Positions 1 through 11,763 of a stretch of DNA of 40,460 nucleotides are shown here, one piece after another; position 1 is the stretch's first letter, and the number at the start of each line of letters is the position of its first letter. The notes under the pieces were generated by a model, which was not told the DNA's origin, did no database searches, and worked only from the letters and a program-made list of their open reading frames with translations. Source of the stretch: Dissophora ornata (Eukaryota; Mortierellomycota; Mortierellomycetes; Mortierellales; Mortierellaceae); the NCBI GenBank assembly GCA_025201705.1, contig MU616753.1, forward strand, positions 5,217 through 45,676. Direction: 5' to 3'. Both the position numbers and the translations under genes were made by a program.

Positions 1-162
<162 letters not shown>

Positions 163-248
163 AGCATGCGAGTTTTCCGGGGCTCGCCCCTCCTGGAACA
201 GGGTTATCTTTATTGGTTTATATAGCAATGTCCCTTGCGAACAATGAA

Positions 249-254
249 AATAAA
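249..254 (+). terminator. Poly(A) signal AATAAA of the ubiquitin gene
   Basis: AATAAA lies 87 nt after the ubiquitin stop. On the other strand AATAAA occurs at 214–209, past the exportin-7 stop at 296. The two signals cross, so the mRNAs of these tail-to-tail genes probably overlap at their 3' ends. Confidence 0.6.
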
Positions 255-295
255 TCATTAAAGAACATGCTGTCTGTATATACAATCAAACAAGC

Positions 296-3200
296 TCACA
301 TCATACGTTCGGCGTCTTCTGGACTGAATGCGATGAGCGTCATCTGAGAGCACTCGCGTCTAAAAGCCGTGGCATTAGTGGTGAATCTATCCCGGTTGGC
401 TGTAGTGAGGTTGTTCTCTATTCCCTCCAGTAGCTGAAATAAATATGAGACTCAATCCTTATTAGCATTCGAATGATTATAAACACCCATTTCAAAGTAA
501 AGAATCTTACCCCATCAATAGCCTTTTGAAGCTGCTCCCGTCGATCTGGCAACTGCACCTGCACAAAGCGAGTCGTGTACTCCGTAAAAAAGTCTCTGTT
601 CAACAAAATCAATCCCAGCATCGGACGACTCAGACTCCATTGATTGCTTCGGTTTTCGAACGCGATCACTTGAAAGAGAGCAGCGAATAGATAACCCAAC
701 ACATCCTTGTTCGTCAACACATACTCGACCAGCCAGTGTGTTCCCTGATGGTCTTTCAGATGGCGTTTGCTACTAGTCAGGTCCACACTTCCTCTGTGGC
801 TCCCGGTCGTGGTAGCACTAGCTCTGAGGTCATCGACGTCGAATGTTGTATCGAGCATTTCATCCGTGTCGGCGTCCACATTCTCGTCTTTGCGGATCTT
901 GTTCTTGATCAACCAGTTGAGCACAAACGTACAGATCTTGTCGATTGCGGAGCAGGCCATCGTGGTACACCCTGCATTTGTAGAGGGAAGAGGGATGATA
1001 TCGCTCAATGCTCTGAAGATGTATCCTAGGACTGGAGGCGGCATCATTGGCAAGCCCATCATATGATCCAAGGCGAACACATCAATGACACTGAAATATG
1101 ACAGGGCGAGCTTAGGAAAGGACTGCAACAGTTCATAGCGCCAGATCCAAACACAGAGATACTTTGGTTAGTCACCAATTCGCAAACATGTGGCATTGAT
1201 CTCTTTGGAACATTTTTGTCTTCAACTTGAACTTACTACCATGTCGTCAACTGGTATGGCGAGCATTAGCTGGAAAAAGATCTCCAAGATGCGATCCAAT
1301 GCCTTGTCGCCATAGAGCTTGAACACGCCAAAGTTAACGTACTTTCCTGATAGAGAAACTGACATGATGTTGAAGTACAGCATGATACCCTTGTACCTAT
1401 AAAGCAGCACATGGTACAATTAGTCAATGAGGGCACAACATCAATCGCAAATCGAGCTACCTGCCCGTGATCTATGATCCTTGACAACTCACTTTTCTGC
1501 CCAGCGAGTGCTCTCGCTCGATATTGGACGGCTCAAAAGGTTCTGGCCATAGGTATACAAGACATCACTGCAGTCGACGAGAAAAAACGATCCCAGTGAT
1601 TAGTACATGAACCAGAGAGATATTGAGACACATCGTGCTTCGTTCGCGGCCTGTGTCCTAGCTTTACCTTGTTACCCGGAAAAGCAGGATGCCGTTCGGA
1701 CTGCTGCTGTCAAAGGTGATACGACTGCTCTTGTTGGTGGCGAACTCAAGCCAGAAGCGAAGGATGGCGATGGCAAGATCATTTTGAGGCCAGATCTCGA
1801 TTGCACGCACAACAATAGGGGTGTATGCTGGATAAAACCACTCATAAAACAGGTTATACTGCCTCCGATTGCTAATGCTCGTCACGAATCCTCGCAGGTC
1901 TTTGAACAACCCTAGGAGGATTAACTGTGCAGCACAAGGGAGAGTCCCATATGCATTTTAAGAATACGGTTTGGTGACAACATCAGGACGTTATAAAAAC
2001 ATTGTATTTCAGTACTTACACGAATGTCCTCTTCACTCAAGTCGCCGCTTCCATCGAACGCGAGCTTTATCTGGTCCAATGTACCCTCCCATGGCCTCAC
2101 AAAGCGCCAGAAGCTTGCATCGACATTATCTTCGGAAAATAGGATGCGGGAAAGCATGGTGTAGTATATCGTCCTACACCGACCCACATCAGTATCGGGC
2201 TTTTTCCTCATCGGGTCCAGGAACCGGAACTTGCTTGAATTGTGGTTCTTCAGGAGTGCTTTTGTTGTGTCCAGCTTACGAATGTATTTCACTGAACTAT
2301 ACCTGTTGTAAACAGCACATAAAAACAAGGGAGGCATTTAATTATTCGATTCTGCAGCAGTCAGTTGCATGGCTAATGTTATATCGTTATATCGACTTAC
2401 CCTGAAGAAAGATCCGTAAACAGTTTAAGAGTCCGAATTACCAACTGATCCTCCTGCCTCCTCCATTCTGGATCGCCGCTCGAACGAAGGTTATTCAGTG
2501 AAGATTCCATGATAACATCCAGTACTTGGTTAGGCGTGTTCAATCCCCATCGTGCAGCAAGTTGCGTGTACACCTTGACAGCCTTTGAAGAGTCCTCGAT
2601 AATATAAGAGCTTCTGAACTGGCTATAAAAGTAAATGATTGACGATTGGATGTAGAGATAAGCGTCTGCAGAGGCAAGATGTAATGGCCTTTGCGCCGTC
2701 CACATCTGTAGCTGGTGGATGAAGCCGAGGGCCTCGCAGGCAAACTCTCCGTCCATTTGGTCTTGTTCAGATGTGCTTTGATACATCTACCAGAGAATGA
2801 TGCGACAAAAATCATTAGCGCCAGTATCTGAGATGGCACTCCACGTAATTTTGCCAGAGAATGAAGACTTACGACACGACCGCCGATGCACGCAGCCATG
2901 ATATATACCATCCATGTCAGCTGCATCTCAATCACCATGAGGCTCTCCTTCACGTCGGTAGATCCAACAGGAGGGGACGTGGTTCCGGACAGAGCCGATG
3001 CTCGCTGAACCAGCTCCCGATATTTTATCGAAAGATCTTGGAATTCGTTCACAATGATGCGCCCAGACTCGATGTATTTTGTACGTGCAATGCTAGCAAA
3101 CATTTCTAGTGAAAGCAGTAACGTTTCTTCTGATTCGAGAGGATCTATTGGTGACGAAGAGAGTCGTTTAGCATTAGAACGTGCCGTGGATCCTAATCCA

Positions 3201-4990
3201 ATAAAGGATGTAAGGTGTTGAGTATGCACTAACCATCGGCTTCTCCGTCCATGACAGCGTGGACACAATCCAAACACGACTTGAGGTATGATCTGGATAG
3301 ATTTACAGTGATCGCCTCAATCAAGAGCTCTGTATCTTGCTTCACAGAGCTGAGTGACGACACAGTCTTGGACCAGAAAGTGAGCAGATAGGATACACTG
3401 TTGGGTGACCACTATTTAGCGAATTCGCATGTCAGTTGCAATTTATCAGTCAGATCAGCGTCGACAAACAGAAGCGCTTGGAGTCCATACCTTCCACGAA
3501 TGAAAGCCTCGAGTGGTGAATTCGCCGATCGCTGAAAGCCACCGCTTGGAATCCTGGTAGTCGCAGACCTCAGCCAGTTGAAACGTGTTCTTGAACCTCG
3601 ACAACATCCTGCAGAACTCGTGGAAGTTGCCGACGTCCTGCAGTTTGTTTTGGCCGGCGGCTGTCGTGATCGTCAAAGTCATCTCTCTCATGATATGGTA
3701 GATATATGCATGTCTGGCATCATTCATCGAAAAAACTGAACGCCGGATGGATGCTGCCTGGGAGAGACACTCCATCACCAAGATAGATGTTGGACTTGAA
3801 AATGTCTTCCAACATTCCCAGAGCACATCCAAGTACCCTGGCTGTTCAAAGACGACCTTCCAACTCGTGGGGACCTGAATGCTCCCAACATCGTCCGATG
3901 CTTCCTCATGTGATGTTCCGATAAAGTCGAATGCCAGGCAAGCCTTCATCAGCAGCAGGATTGCCTCTTTCAATTTTTCCGAGTCAGAATCTATGTTGTG
4001 GAGATAGATCGGTAAACGGTGTAAGAGCTGGGCGGCCTTGGTGCGATGGTATTGAGCATACATGCAACTGGCACTATCTCGCTGGGAAATGGTAGTTGTG
4101 CACACCTGAAAGTTGACCTTGAAGCACGGCCCTTAGCATGCTGAGGGCAGCTTCGAATATAGGAAGTAATTGAGAGTCCCGAAAACCCACAGCTGCTTTT
4201 CGGTGCTTTACCACATTTCGCAATCCGGGCAGGTTCATCTGTGTTGTCACGGAAGCCAAAATCTGGACTCCCAAAACGCGATGACCCACTCCATGCTATA
4301 TTAGCCGCAATGGCACGAAAATGCACAAGAATACGATCAGAGTTTGAGGACCGCAGCGACGAGGGGTTGCTCCGTATATTCAGATCTTGCTGCGTACCCG
4401 AAAGAAAACCTGGATGTGGTCCAAGAGCGGTCGAAATTCTTGATTATCAACCCAGCCAAGATTTGTGATGATTGAAAACAGCTGCGCCTGCGCTGCAAGA
4501 ATGAATGGTGGTAGGCCAGGATTCCGATAAACGTATTGAAGGACAAAGGAGCGAAGTCCGTGTTGCTCGGCAGCTGTGAAAGTAATAAAATGATCTTCTA
4601 CCAGTGACTTCAAGCGCGACGTGGCAAACCTAATTGCAATTCAGAAATTCGCGTCAATTCCATGATTGTGTATCCTCCGACGCGACCACTGGACAGGCAA
4701 ACAGCATGAATACACGAGAGATGGCATGTTTACATCAAAGCATAGGGGCTCTTTGAATTCTCAAGCACGTTGCGGCAAAACAGCGCGGACTCGATTGGCG
4801 AATTGATATCAGGGGTATGTGTGTTTGGCAGGTCGCTGGCCCAACCCGTACTGTTGCTGAGACCACTACTGAAAGTAGGGCAGTGATAGTTGAGAAGATT
4901 CTCGACATGGATCCGGCTAGACGGGTCAGGGGTATTATACAAGGTTTCGCAGTACTGCTCTATGGTCTGCAAGTCCAGAGACGTAGCCAT
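296..4990 (-). CDS. XPO7: Exportin-7 (RanBP16-type importin-β family export receptor)
   Basis: Thirteen exons, 1218 aa in total: 4990–4734, 4629–4398, 4295–4128, 4081–3491, 3411–3234, 3192–2873, 2786–2401, 2302–2020, 1924–1668, 1567–1493, 1396–1237, 1122–511, 433–296. The frame is continuous and follows human XPO7 (about 1087 aa) from end to end. Matching blocks include FDFIGTS, IQVPTSW, NFHEFCRML, the IGGRV and DGE blocks, SSPNGILLFR, YVNFGVFKLYGD and NQWSLSRPMLGLILLN, and the protein ends in Met-Met as in animals. XPO7 is a HEAT-repeat receptor that binds RanGTP and carries proteins through nuclear pores. A charged, Ser/Thr-rich insertion lies around residues 1043–1098. The intron at 4082–4127 is only 46 nt and is the least certain. 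The start at 4990 was chosen because the XPO7-like N-terminus begins there. Baker's yeast lacks this gene. Confidence 0.93.
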
Positions 4991-5473
4991 CGTGATAGGG
5001 CTCTTGAAGATAAAGTGAAGGCAGGAGCAGGATGCGAATAGTATGTCAGGACGACGGAGGTGGGTAGAATTGACCGAGGCCAATGAGAAACATTGTCGAC
5101 CCCGATGGAGAAGCATGTTGTTTCCGCCCCTCAATTTTTCGCCTGTCACAACTTTGGCGGAGACTCACTTTGGCGGCGTGTGCTGATGTGGGTCCCAAAG
5201 GTAGGCCAAGCTCTCCAAATAGTCCAGAAGGGCATCTTTTTGCAAATACCCCTGGGTATCAATCATGTGAAGATCCTCTCTCCAGTTCTATCTCAAAACT
5301 GGTTGTGTGGTCTTCTCGAGTAAGCTTGGGCTGCCCTGGCAAAACCATTGCGTGAAGCTTCTGCGATTTTGTGCAGCGGTGGTCAAGGCGAAGTTTTGGT
5401 GACTGGTTCACAACAACGCGAACAACCTCTTTTGCATCGCTCCTCTCATTTCCTCGCCTGCTCTAACTCAACC
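4991..5473. promoter_or_regulatory. Divergent promoter between exportin-7 and the KH-like gene
   Basis: These 483 bp separate the start codons of two head-to-head genes and must hold both promoters and 5' leaders. Small open frames occur on both strands, but none resembles a protein or follows splice logic. No defined element was recognised. Confidence 0.5.
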
Positions 5474-8375
5474 ATGGATCCCGATGACGTGGATGCCCAG
5501 CAGTGGCAGAACTCTTCTGCCATCATTGTCGAGCCCGAAGATTCACCTCTGCCCTTGGAATGCGATGACTATTGGTTTGTATGTTCATCACTGCAAAGTT
5601 TGGCGTCTTTTATTTTAGGCATTACTGACCGCACATTCTTTACACGAACTACAAACTACAGATCCCTACATATACGGAAACGAACGTCCTCGAGGATCAA
5701 CTTGAGACTTTTTCCCACAGTACTGCCACCCACATGACCTACAACAGAGAGCAGGAGGTACTAGACAATTAGGGATAATCATCAGAATCTGTTGCCTCAT
5801 ACCCGCGCCTGTCTCTAACCGACAAATCCATTCACTATGACTTTAGCGGATTGATCTATGGGGCCCAACCGCTTGTATCCGAAGAGCTAAGCAAGCGTTG
5901 GATCACTTCGCTTCGTTTTATCATGATGCAAGTTCGATATTTTAGCTACTTGGAGTATTTGGTTGGGGTGATGGTATATTTTAGTAACATCTTCTCAAAC
6001 CCTGTCGCTTCGGCTTATAGCAAGCTGAGCTGAAGAAAAAGGCAAAAAAGACTAAAGGCTGGGCCAAACCAGACCGTGAACTGACTGCCGCCGAAGAGAA
6101 GAAGAAGAAACGTAAGGATTTGGAATTGATGGAGAGTCGGAGATATCTGGGAACACCGCCCGGACAGTGTCTGTTCGAGCACCGCCTCCGGTGCCCAAGT
6201 AATTTCCCTGTACTTCGCCTCCTTGGAGGGAATCTGCACGTGCTGGATGACCTCAGGACTGAGTGCAAGTCTTTTATCTGGATAGAACAACCAAGCATGG
6301 TTAGAAAGCGAACATCAGTTGTAGCTGCTGCTAATGACGCGAATTATTTTGACGTGCGCAAGGAGCATTGATACTCAAACTTTTTTTTTGCGATAGACAT
6401 TCTGTATAGCCGGGGATGGTGAGCACAGCACATTCACGGCCGTGAATCGTATCAAAAACTTCATCCTCAAACGTGTAAGACTCGCTTCGTTGAATCTCAC
6501 CACTGTGCACGCGGCCATTTTGATGAACAAATATGCATTCTTCGTACGGACGATTTCAGTCGAATATCTGATGCTGACTGTTCATTTCTTGTTATGTCTT
6601 CAGACAAGAGCTCCGATTGACACCGTGTGTCATGTACTCGAGAAGCCCTCGAAGTTGGTCAAGATTCATATGACCAAGACTCCGCCTGTGCCTTACATCG
6701 CGTCACCCCCTCAGATCGCTTCATCACAATCCTCGACAATGATCAATCAGGCTGTCTTTATTAGGGCGAAAGAGGTCGAGACTTTTGCCAATCTATTGAC
6801 TCTTGACCTCAAAATGGCTACGACCGAAGAGGCTGACACGTCAAGAGTGCAGTCAACTAGCGACAGAGCACAAGAGGCGCAAAATGACACTACTGGAGCA
6901 AGGGATGACGAATATGTGTCATCGCTGAAGTACATGGATGGGTATGGTGTTTTAACTCTTTTCCCTAGCATATCCCGTTTAATCTGATCGTTATGCGACT
7001 TCCAATCAGTGATTTGGCTAACTTTTGGACTTCGACGTTCAATAGCATGACGGATCGAAACGTTGATCGTATCCGTGAAGCGCTCGAAGAGACTCTTAAT
7101 CAAGTGCAACTGCAAGATGGCGACATAAAAATGCGCATTCGGTATGGCATTGTGTTATCAACAAGCACGAAGTATTATAAAATTAAGTATGGTGTAGAAC
7201 TAACGAGCGCCAATAAAATTACAGAATTGGCCAGGTCATTTTTTTTGAATATCTCAAGGGTCCTGTTTTTAGCGTCAAGAACCTGGACAAGAACATGATC
7301 CCCGACAAACGCTTGAAGTCTGATTTCAGCCCATTCATCACAAGGTCATCGGAAAAGTTTGTCAGCCTGGCCAGAAAGCTGACTCCCCCTGATAACAAGG
7401 ACCTACTCACACAGCCCGAGGTGCTTTGGTCGCTCGGCATCCTGAAGCGCGTTGAAGCGACAAACGCGCATATCAATATTCAGCTAGATGTGACGTTCCG
7501 CGATGACGAGAAAGTTTCCCTTTGGAATGCCCTTGTTCAGAAGATGACGCCTTTGGATCTCAAGGTCGTTTCCTCGGAGAGGTAACAGGGAATACAACAT
7601 ATCTTGCATGTCCATAATTGCTAAAACTCGCATCTGACATACATGTCATGCGTGATTGAACTTCTCTTAGACCTTTCTCTTGGGCATGGACCATCACCAC
7701 GGGCAAGCGATTGGAAGCCGACAAGTTCTCGCCAGAGGGAAAGTTTGTCTACGAATTGCGCTTGGAGAAGAGGTAACAGGAAAGGAGTGCTGAGCTGCAT
7801 TTGTATATACTGCAGATCGTTAATCTTCCGACATTGAACTGACTCGGCGCCATGAATATCACTGCCCTTATGCTTTCTTAGAGAAGGTCAAGATGATAGG
7901 CTCGTTTTCTCCAACACGCCGGTTGTGCAGCTAAAGCATATTCGACGCGAGAGAAAGAGGCTGTTCATCCATGATCCTTGGACAATCGAGTTGATCGAGG
8001 AGGCCTTCTGGACCCTTTCATTTGCCCACAAGCCATATCAGTCCGTGGCCTTGCCCGCAGAACCGGACCATATCCTGTACTCGGTCTCGGTAAGCTGCCT
8101 TTGGAAATTGCTGTGGAGAGGAAGAGAGAGTGACTGGCGTAATCCAGTTGCTGATGCTGACTCTCAATGACGGTGCTTGTACATCTTTTTTTATTAATAT
8201 CAAACTGTAGATGTACCGGGATTCCTGGACGACTAGATTTTGCGAGAATCCACATCTAAGCCTCGGTGCGGTCCCAACGTGGGACCCTGCAGACTTTTTC
8301 ACAGGCGAAGAGTCGATCGTCAGAACGATGGAGGCCGTCAATTACCTTCGTGATATGGTTGAAGACGTTTTCTGA
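5474..8375 (+). CDS. Uncharacterised fungal protein with a KH-like domain and a conserved C-terminal half
   Basis: Eleven exons give 687 aa: 5474–5578, 5662–5719, 5786–5973, 6021–6353, 6397–6474, 6604–6941, 7010–7141, 7225–7581, 7671–7772, 7882–8089, 8211–8375. All junctions keep one frame; the ends of exons 2 and 3 are least certain and the intron at 6354–6396 is only 43 nt. Residues about 118–155 are Lys-rich. Residues about 165–254 read like a KH RNA-binding fold: VLRLLGGNLHVLDDL, then FIWI, then an A-V-N-R-I-K-N-F-I helix. A flexible Ser/Thr/Asp-rich stretch follows. The C-terminal half contains KMRIRIGQ, RPFSWAWTITTGKRL, HDPWTIEL and SWTTRFCENP, which look like a conserved fungal domain that I cannot name with certainty. 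An RNA-linked role is inference from the KH-like part alone. Confidence 0.75.
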
Positions 8376-9996
8376 GTTGTTCCCTTCACCCACGCCGTAA
8401 AAAAATAGCTTTTGTCCTTACAGTCGCTTTAGGAATAGCATATCCGCCTGCACATCTTTATCACTTTCATGCACGCCTCCACTCTTCTGGCTGATTTTTT
8501 TTACCGTGGGTTGTTGAAGTACGGGATAGCGCTGACTGACCTTGTTCGTTTTTTTTTTTTGTAAAGATAAAAACATTGATATACTGCGTGTGAATATAAC
8601 ACGATTGCTATCGATAATGAGTCTGACCAACGTGTCCAAGAGCCCATTTTTATGGTTTTTTTTTGTTTCTTCGACACCGGCCGGATATAGGCCGTTACAA
8701 AATGAATGGGTAGACAATTGTGAGCGCCTCAGAAGCCGGAAAGGGGAACACGCGTGAAAGTGAAAGATGTTGCGAAAGGAAGCGAGAGGGAAATACGGGA
8801 AGGCGAAGAAAAAAAACACACCATGAGGTCCAGGGGTCCCATACCGACGCTGTTGGATGAAACATTCGCCACCCAGCTACACTTGGCAGCAGCCTGCCCA
8901 AACACGAGAAAGGGACGAGGATTAACGCATGATGCTCTTTTCTTTGCTCCCCTAATCATCCTTGCAAAACCATCTGCCTCCTTTTCCCATGCTCTGTCGT
9001 CTGTACCTGTTTTCGCAATGCCATTTCGCGTATTGTTTGTTGCCTCTGAATAAATAATAAGGGAAACAAAGAAGGATCAAGAGGGGGGAATCGGGTCTCT
9101 GATTTTTTTAGGATGGTGGTGTATACATCTACAATCCAGACTAACAGCTTGGAAAGCGCATAGATCCTCATTGCCAGGCTGCTCCAAGTAGAATGGAAGG
9201 CGAAAGGAGGCAAGGTCAGAACTGAAAACATCTCAAAGACGGCACTCGGTGTGTGTATGGCGCTGCACATATTGGATGTGTGCTTGTTGCTTGCTTGGTC
9301 AAGTTACACCAGTGATGGTCAAGCTGATTGTGAGGAGAGGTGCGGTATGTCGGCGCCGCAGGCAAAGACGCAGACGCAGGAGGCAAGAAGAGCAAAGCAC
9401 AACATTTGGCATGTAACAATACTACAAGAGCTAGCCCTTGCCATATGTTCGTGTAGGCGAGGGGACAGAGCAGACAGAGACGATTGCCTGTTCCTCCTAT
9501 CCTAGCCCGTCAGTCCTGCACTGTCTCCATGTACACTGTGTATGTTGTTTACTGTTGTTGATGTTGTCCCTCTACAGCTCGAACCTTTAGGCCATATGAT
9601 GCGCAATCATTGATGTGATAGGGCACAAAGCGGGTGGTATAATGTATGTGTCCATATGTGTTTTGTTGTGTTTGATATGGTTGATGAGTGTGTACAGATA
9701 TCGCACTCGCTGTTATATGCCGTAGTCAGCATAATAGAGTAAGATGGACTGTAGGGTCCTAGACTACCCTATCCTGGAGTCTCTTTTTGGCCATCACACA
9801 CACGAAACAAACCGAGACGGGCATGCCAGACCTTCACATATACTCTTAGTATCCCCTCTTTTCTGTTTTCTCTTTTCTTGCCCTCCCTCCCTTATCCCAC
9901 CCACCCTTCTCGCCAAACCTGACCTTCGCTGCCGGACTTGTTCATCTCGCCTCCCCCCATCTCATCTCCCATCCTCATTCCCAAGAAACTTTCGCA
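8376..9996. other. Intergenic region and 5' leader of the YABBY/HMG-like gene
   Basis: No gene was recognised in these 1.6 kb. The region has T and A runs and many short meaningless open frames. From about 9851 to 9996 the + strand is strongly pyrimidine-rich, which is common in leaders of highly expressed fungal genes and fits the small chromatin protein that starts at 9997. Confidence 0.5.
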
Positions 9997-10598
9997 ATGC
10001 CAAAGGTCAAGGCTACGAGCGTTCCCTCCAAGAAGGCTGCTGGTAAGTTTGCTCGTCATAACAGCAAACAATAAAGCGTTTGTGTCTTTGCCCTCCCCAT
10101 TTGTAGCTGCACCTTTCGTCACTCGTTGCCTTGTCGCAACTAAAATACATCTTACGCAAGATAACGCGCCACTAACGTTTTCAATCTCTCTCGTTCGAAT
10201 TATTCATGTAGCTGCTGCAGAGCCACCCAAGAAGAAGATGTCTGCTTATAACACGTTTATGAAGGAGGAGCTTCCCAAGTACAAAGCCAAGCATGCTGGC
10301 GTTGAGCACAAGGTAAAACGCACTTTCAAGCCATCAAAACTATCATTTTGGGTTCCTCTACGTTTATCAAGGACAAGGGTGAAATTTTCATACTCTTGCC
10401 TTGGGCATGACAACATGACAGTGGCGCGCTTTTTCAACGCGTCTCTTTGACCACAGGTTTGAAATATGTAAGTTGATTGTATTGCTGTTTACTCATCTCT
10501 CTTGATTCTTTTTATTTCGTTCAACCTTGCAGGAGGCATTCAAGCAGGTCGCCATCATGTGGAAGAACTCTCCCAACAACCCCAAGCGCAGCCAATAA
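9997..10598 (+). CDS. Small YABBY/HMG-box-like chromatin protein
   Basis: Three exons (9997–10042, 10212–10312, 10533–10598) give a basic 70-aa protein. After a short Lys/Ser/Ala-rich N-terminus comes KKKMSAYNTFMKEELPKYK, then HKEAFKQVAIMWKNSP and NPK. This is the pattern of fungal YABBY-like (HMG-related) proteins: S-A-Y-N-x-F-M-K, H-K-E-x-F-K, and W-K-x-(A/S)-P-x-N-P-K. The family is very short in fungi and is thought to bind DNA non-specifically in chromatin. The start has a good context after a CT-rich leader. The second intron (10313–10532) contains an 11-nt segment at 10457–10467 with perfect splice sites on both sides; using it would introduce an immediate stop. Confidence 0.88.
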
Positions 10599-11763
10599 GC
10601 AACAACAACAACAACAAACAACGCGCGGACTGAGTTGACAGCGTTAGGCGTGACAAGTAAAACGATGTGTTTCATTATTTCTCGGACTGGCTTCCCTTCG
10701 GATTATCCCACCCAAGCTGCTCATACATCCCTCAGAAAAAAAAAAGCTGCTGTTTTCTATGCTGCCAATGAAATAAATAAGTGTACGATATTCTTTTCCT
10801 TTTATTGATTAACTGTCTCCTTCATTTTGCCGTCTTGTGCGTGTTTGTTCTAAAAATTGACGCGTGACGCAATGTAAGTCGTCTCTCAAGCTGCACGACA
10901 TCGTCTGTTTCCTAGATCCAAAGCTGGGTATATTTCCCAATGTAACCGGGTACGGAAGTAGAGAAACAAGGTACAGAGAGGTGCAGGGCAAAAAAATATA
11001 TGCAACTGTCACTAAGGTTCCCCGCGTTTTCATCCAATGTCCGCTATTTGCCGCTAGAGGTTTTTTAGCTCGCAGTGTGGAGCACTTTGGATCTTTGATG
11101 CGCCGGAAGAGTAGACCCAGTTTTCTCTGCCTCGATCCTGTCATGCCAGGGTCGGTTTTCGTTCCTCCGCTTGGCAGGCAAATTATAAGGAAGAAGCGTT
11201 GTAGTTGTTTTGCTTTGGCTCGTAAGTAGAAGACAAGGACATTGAAGTTGACATGGTCTACGATTGGTTTCCGTAATATGGGGCGTCAAAAGTTTCGATA
11301 TCGGATCACCGATCACAAAAAGGTTTACTCCGCGCTTGAACCATTCCTGGCCGCAATTTGTGATGGATATTTTGCTGCGATGCCTTCCGATTCGAAGAAT
11401 TTTTTTTTTGAGTTTTCTGCAGACATTTTTGCCAGCATGCAATTGTAAGCTTAAAAAGAAGTGCCTCCAAGCCCATTCAAAGTCATTTCCATTCATCCTT
11501 CCATTTCAATTCCATTCTCATTTGCATCCGTGATCTCGGTGTAGAGCTTTCCTATCGTCCTGCGTATCAGAGAGCTGCTGTGCATGGAATATTTTTGGTT
11601 AGCTCGTGAAAAGACAGAGTGACCAAAGCGATCGATCAAGTTGCTACACAGCACTCGTCGAACCTACGCCCTCACGACAACAGAAAGCGCCACTCTTTCT
11701 CTTCCTCTTTCTCCTTTTTCCATCCTCAATTCCAGTCCACCAAGGTCAATCGTTTCTATCGCC
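10599..11763. other. Intergenic region between the YABBY/HMG-like gene and the MFS transporter
   Basis: About 1.2 kb without a recognisable gene. It holds an AATAAA-rich 3' end for the upstream gene near 10770 and a CT-rich leader close to 11690–11760 before the transporter. Short open frames on both strands show no protein similarity I can recognise. Confidence 0.45.

Noticed and set aside
4991..5149. Upstream extension of the exportin-7 N-terminus to 5149
   Set aside because: The extra residues have no counterpart in the family, and the conserved N-terminus begins at MATSLDLQTIEQYC (4990).
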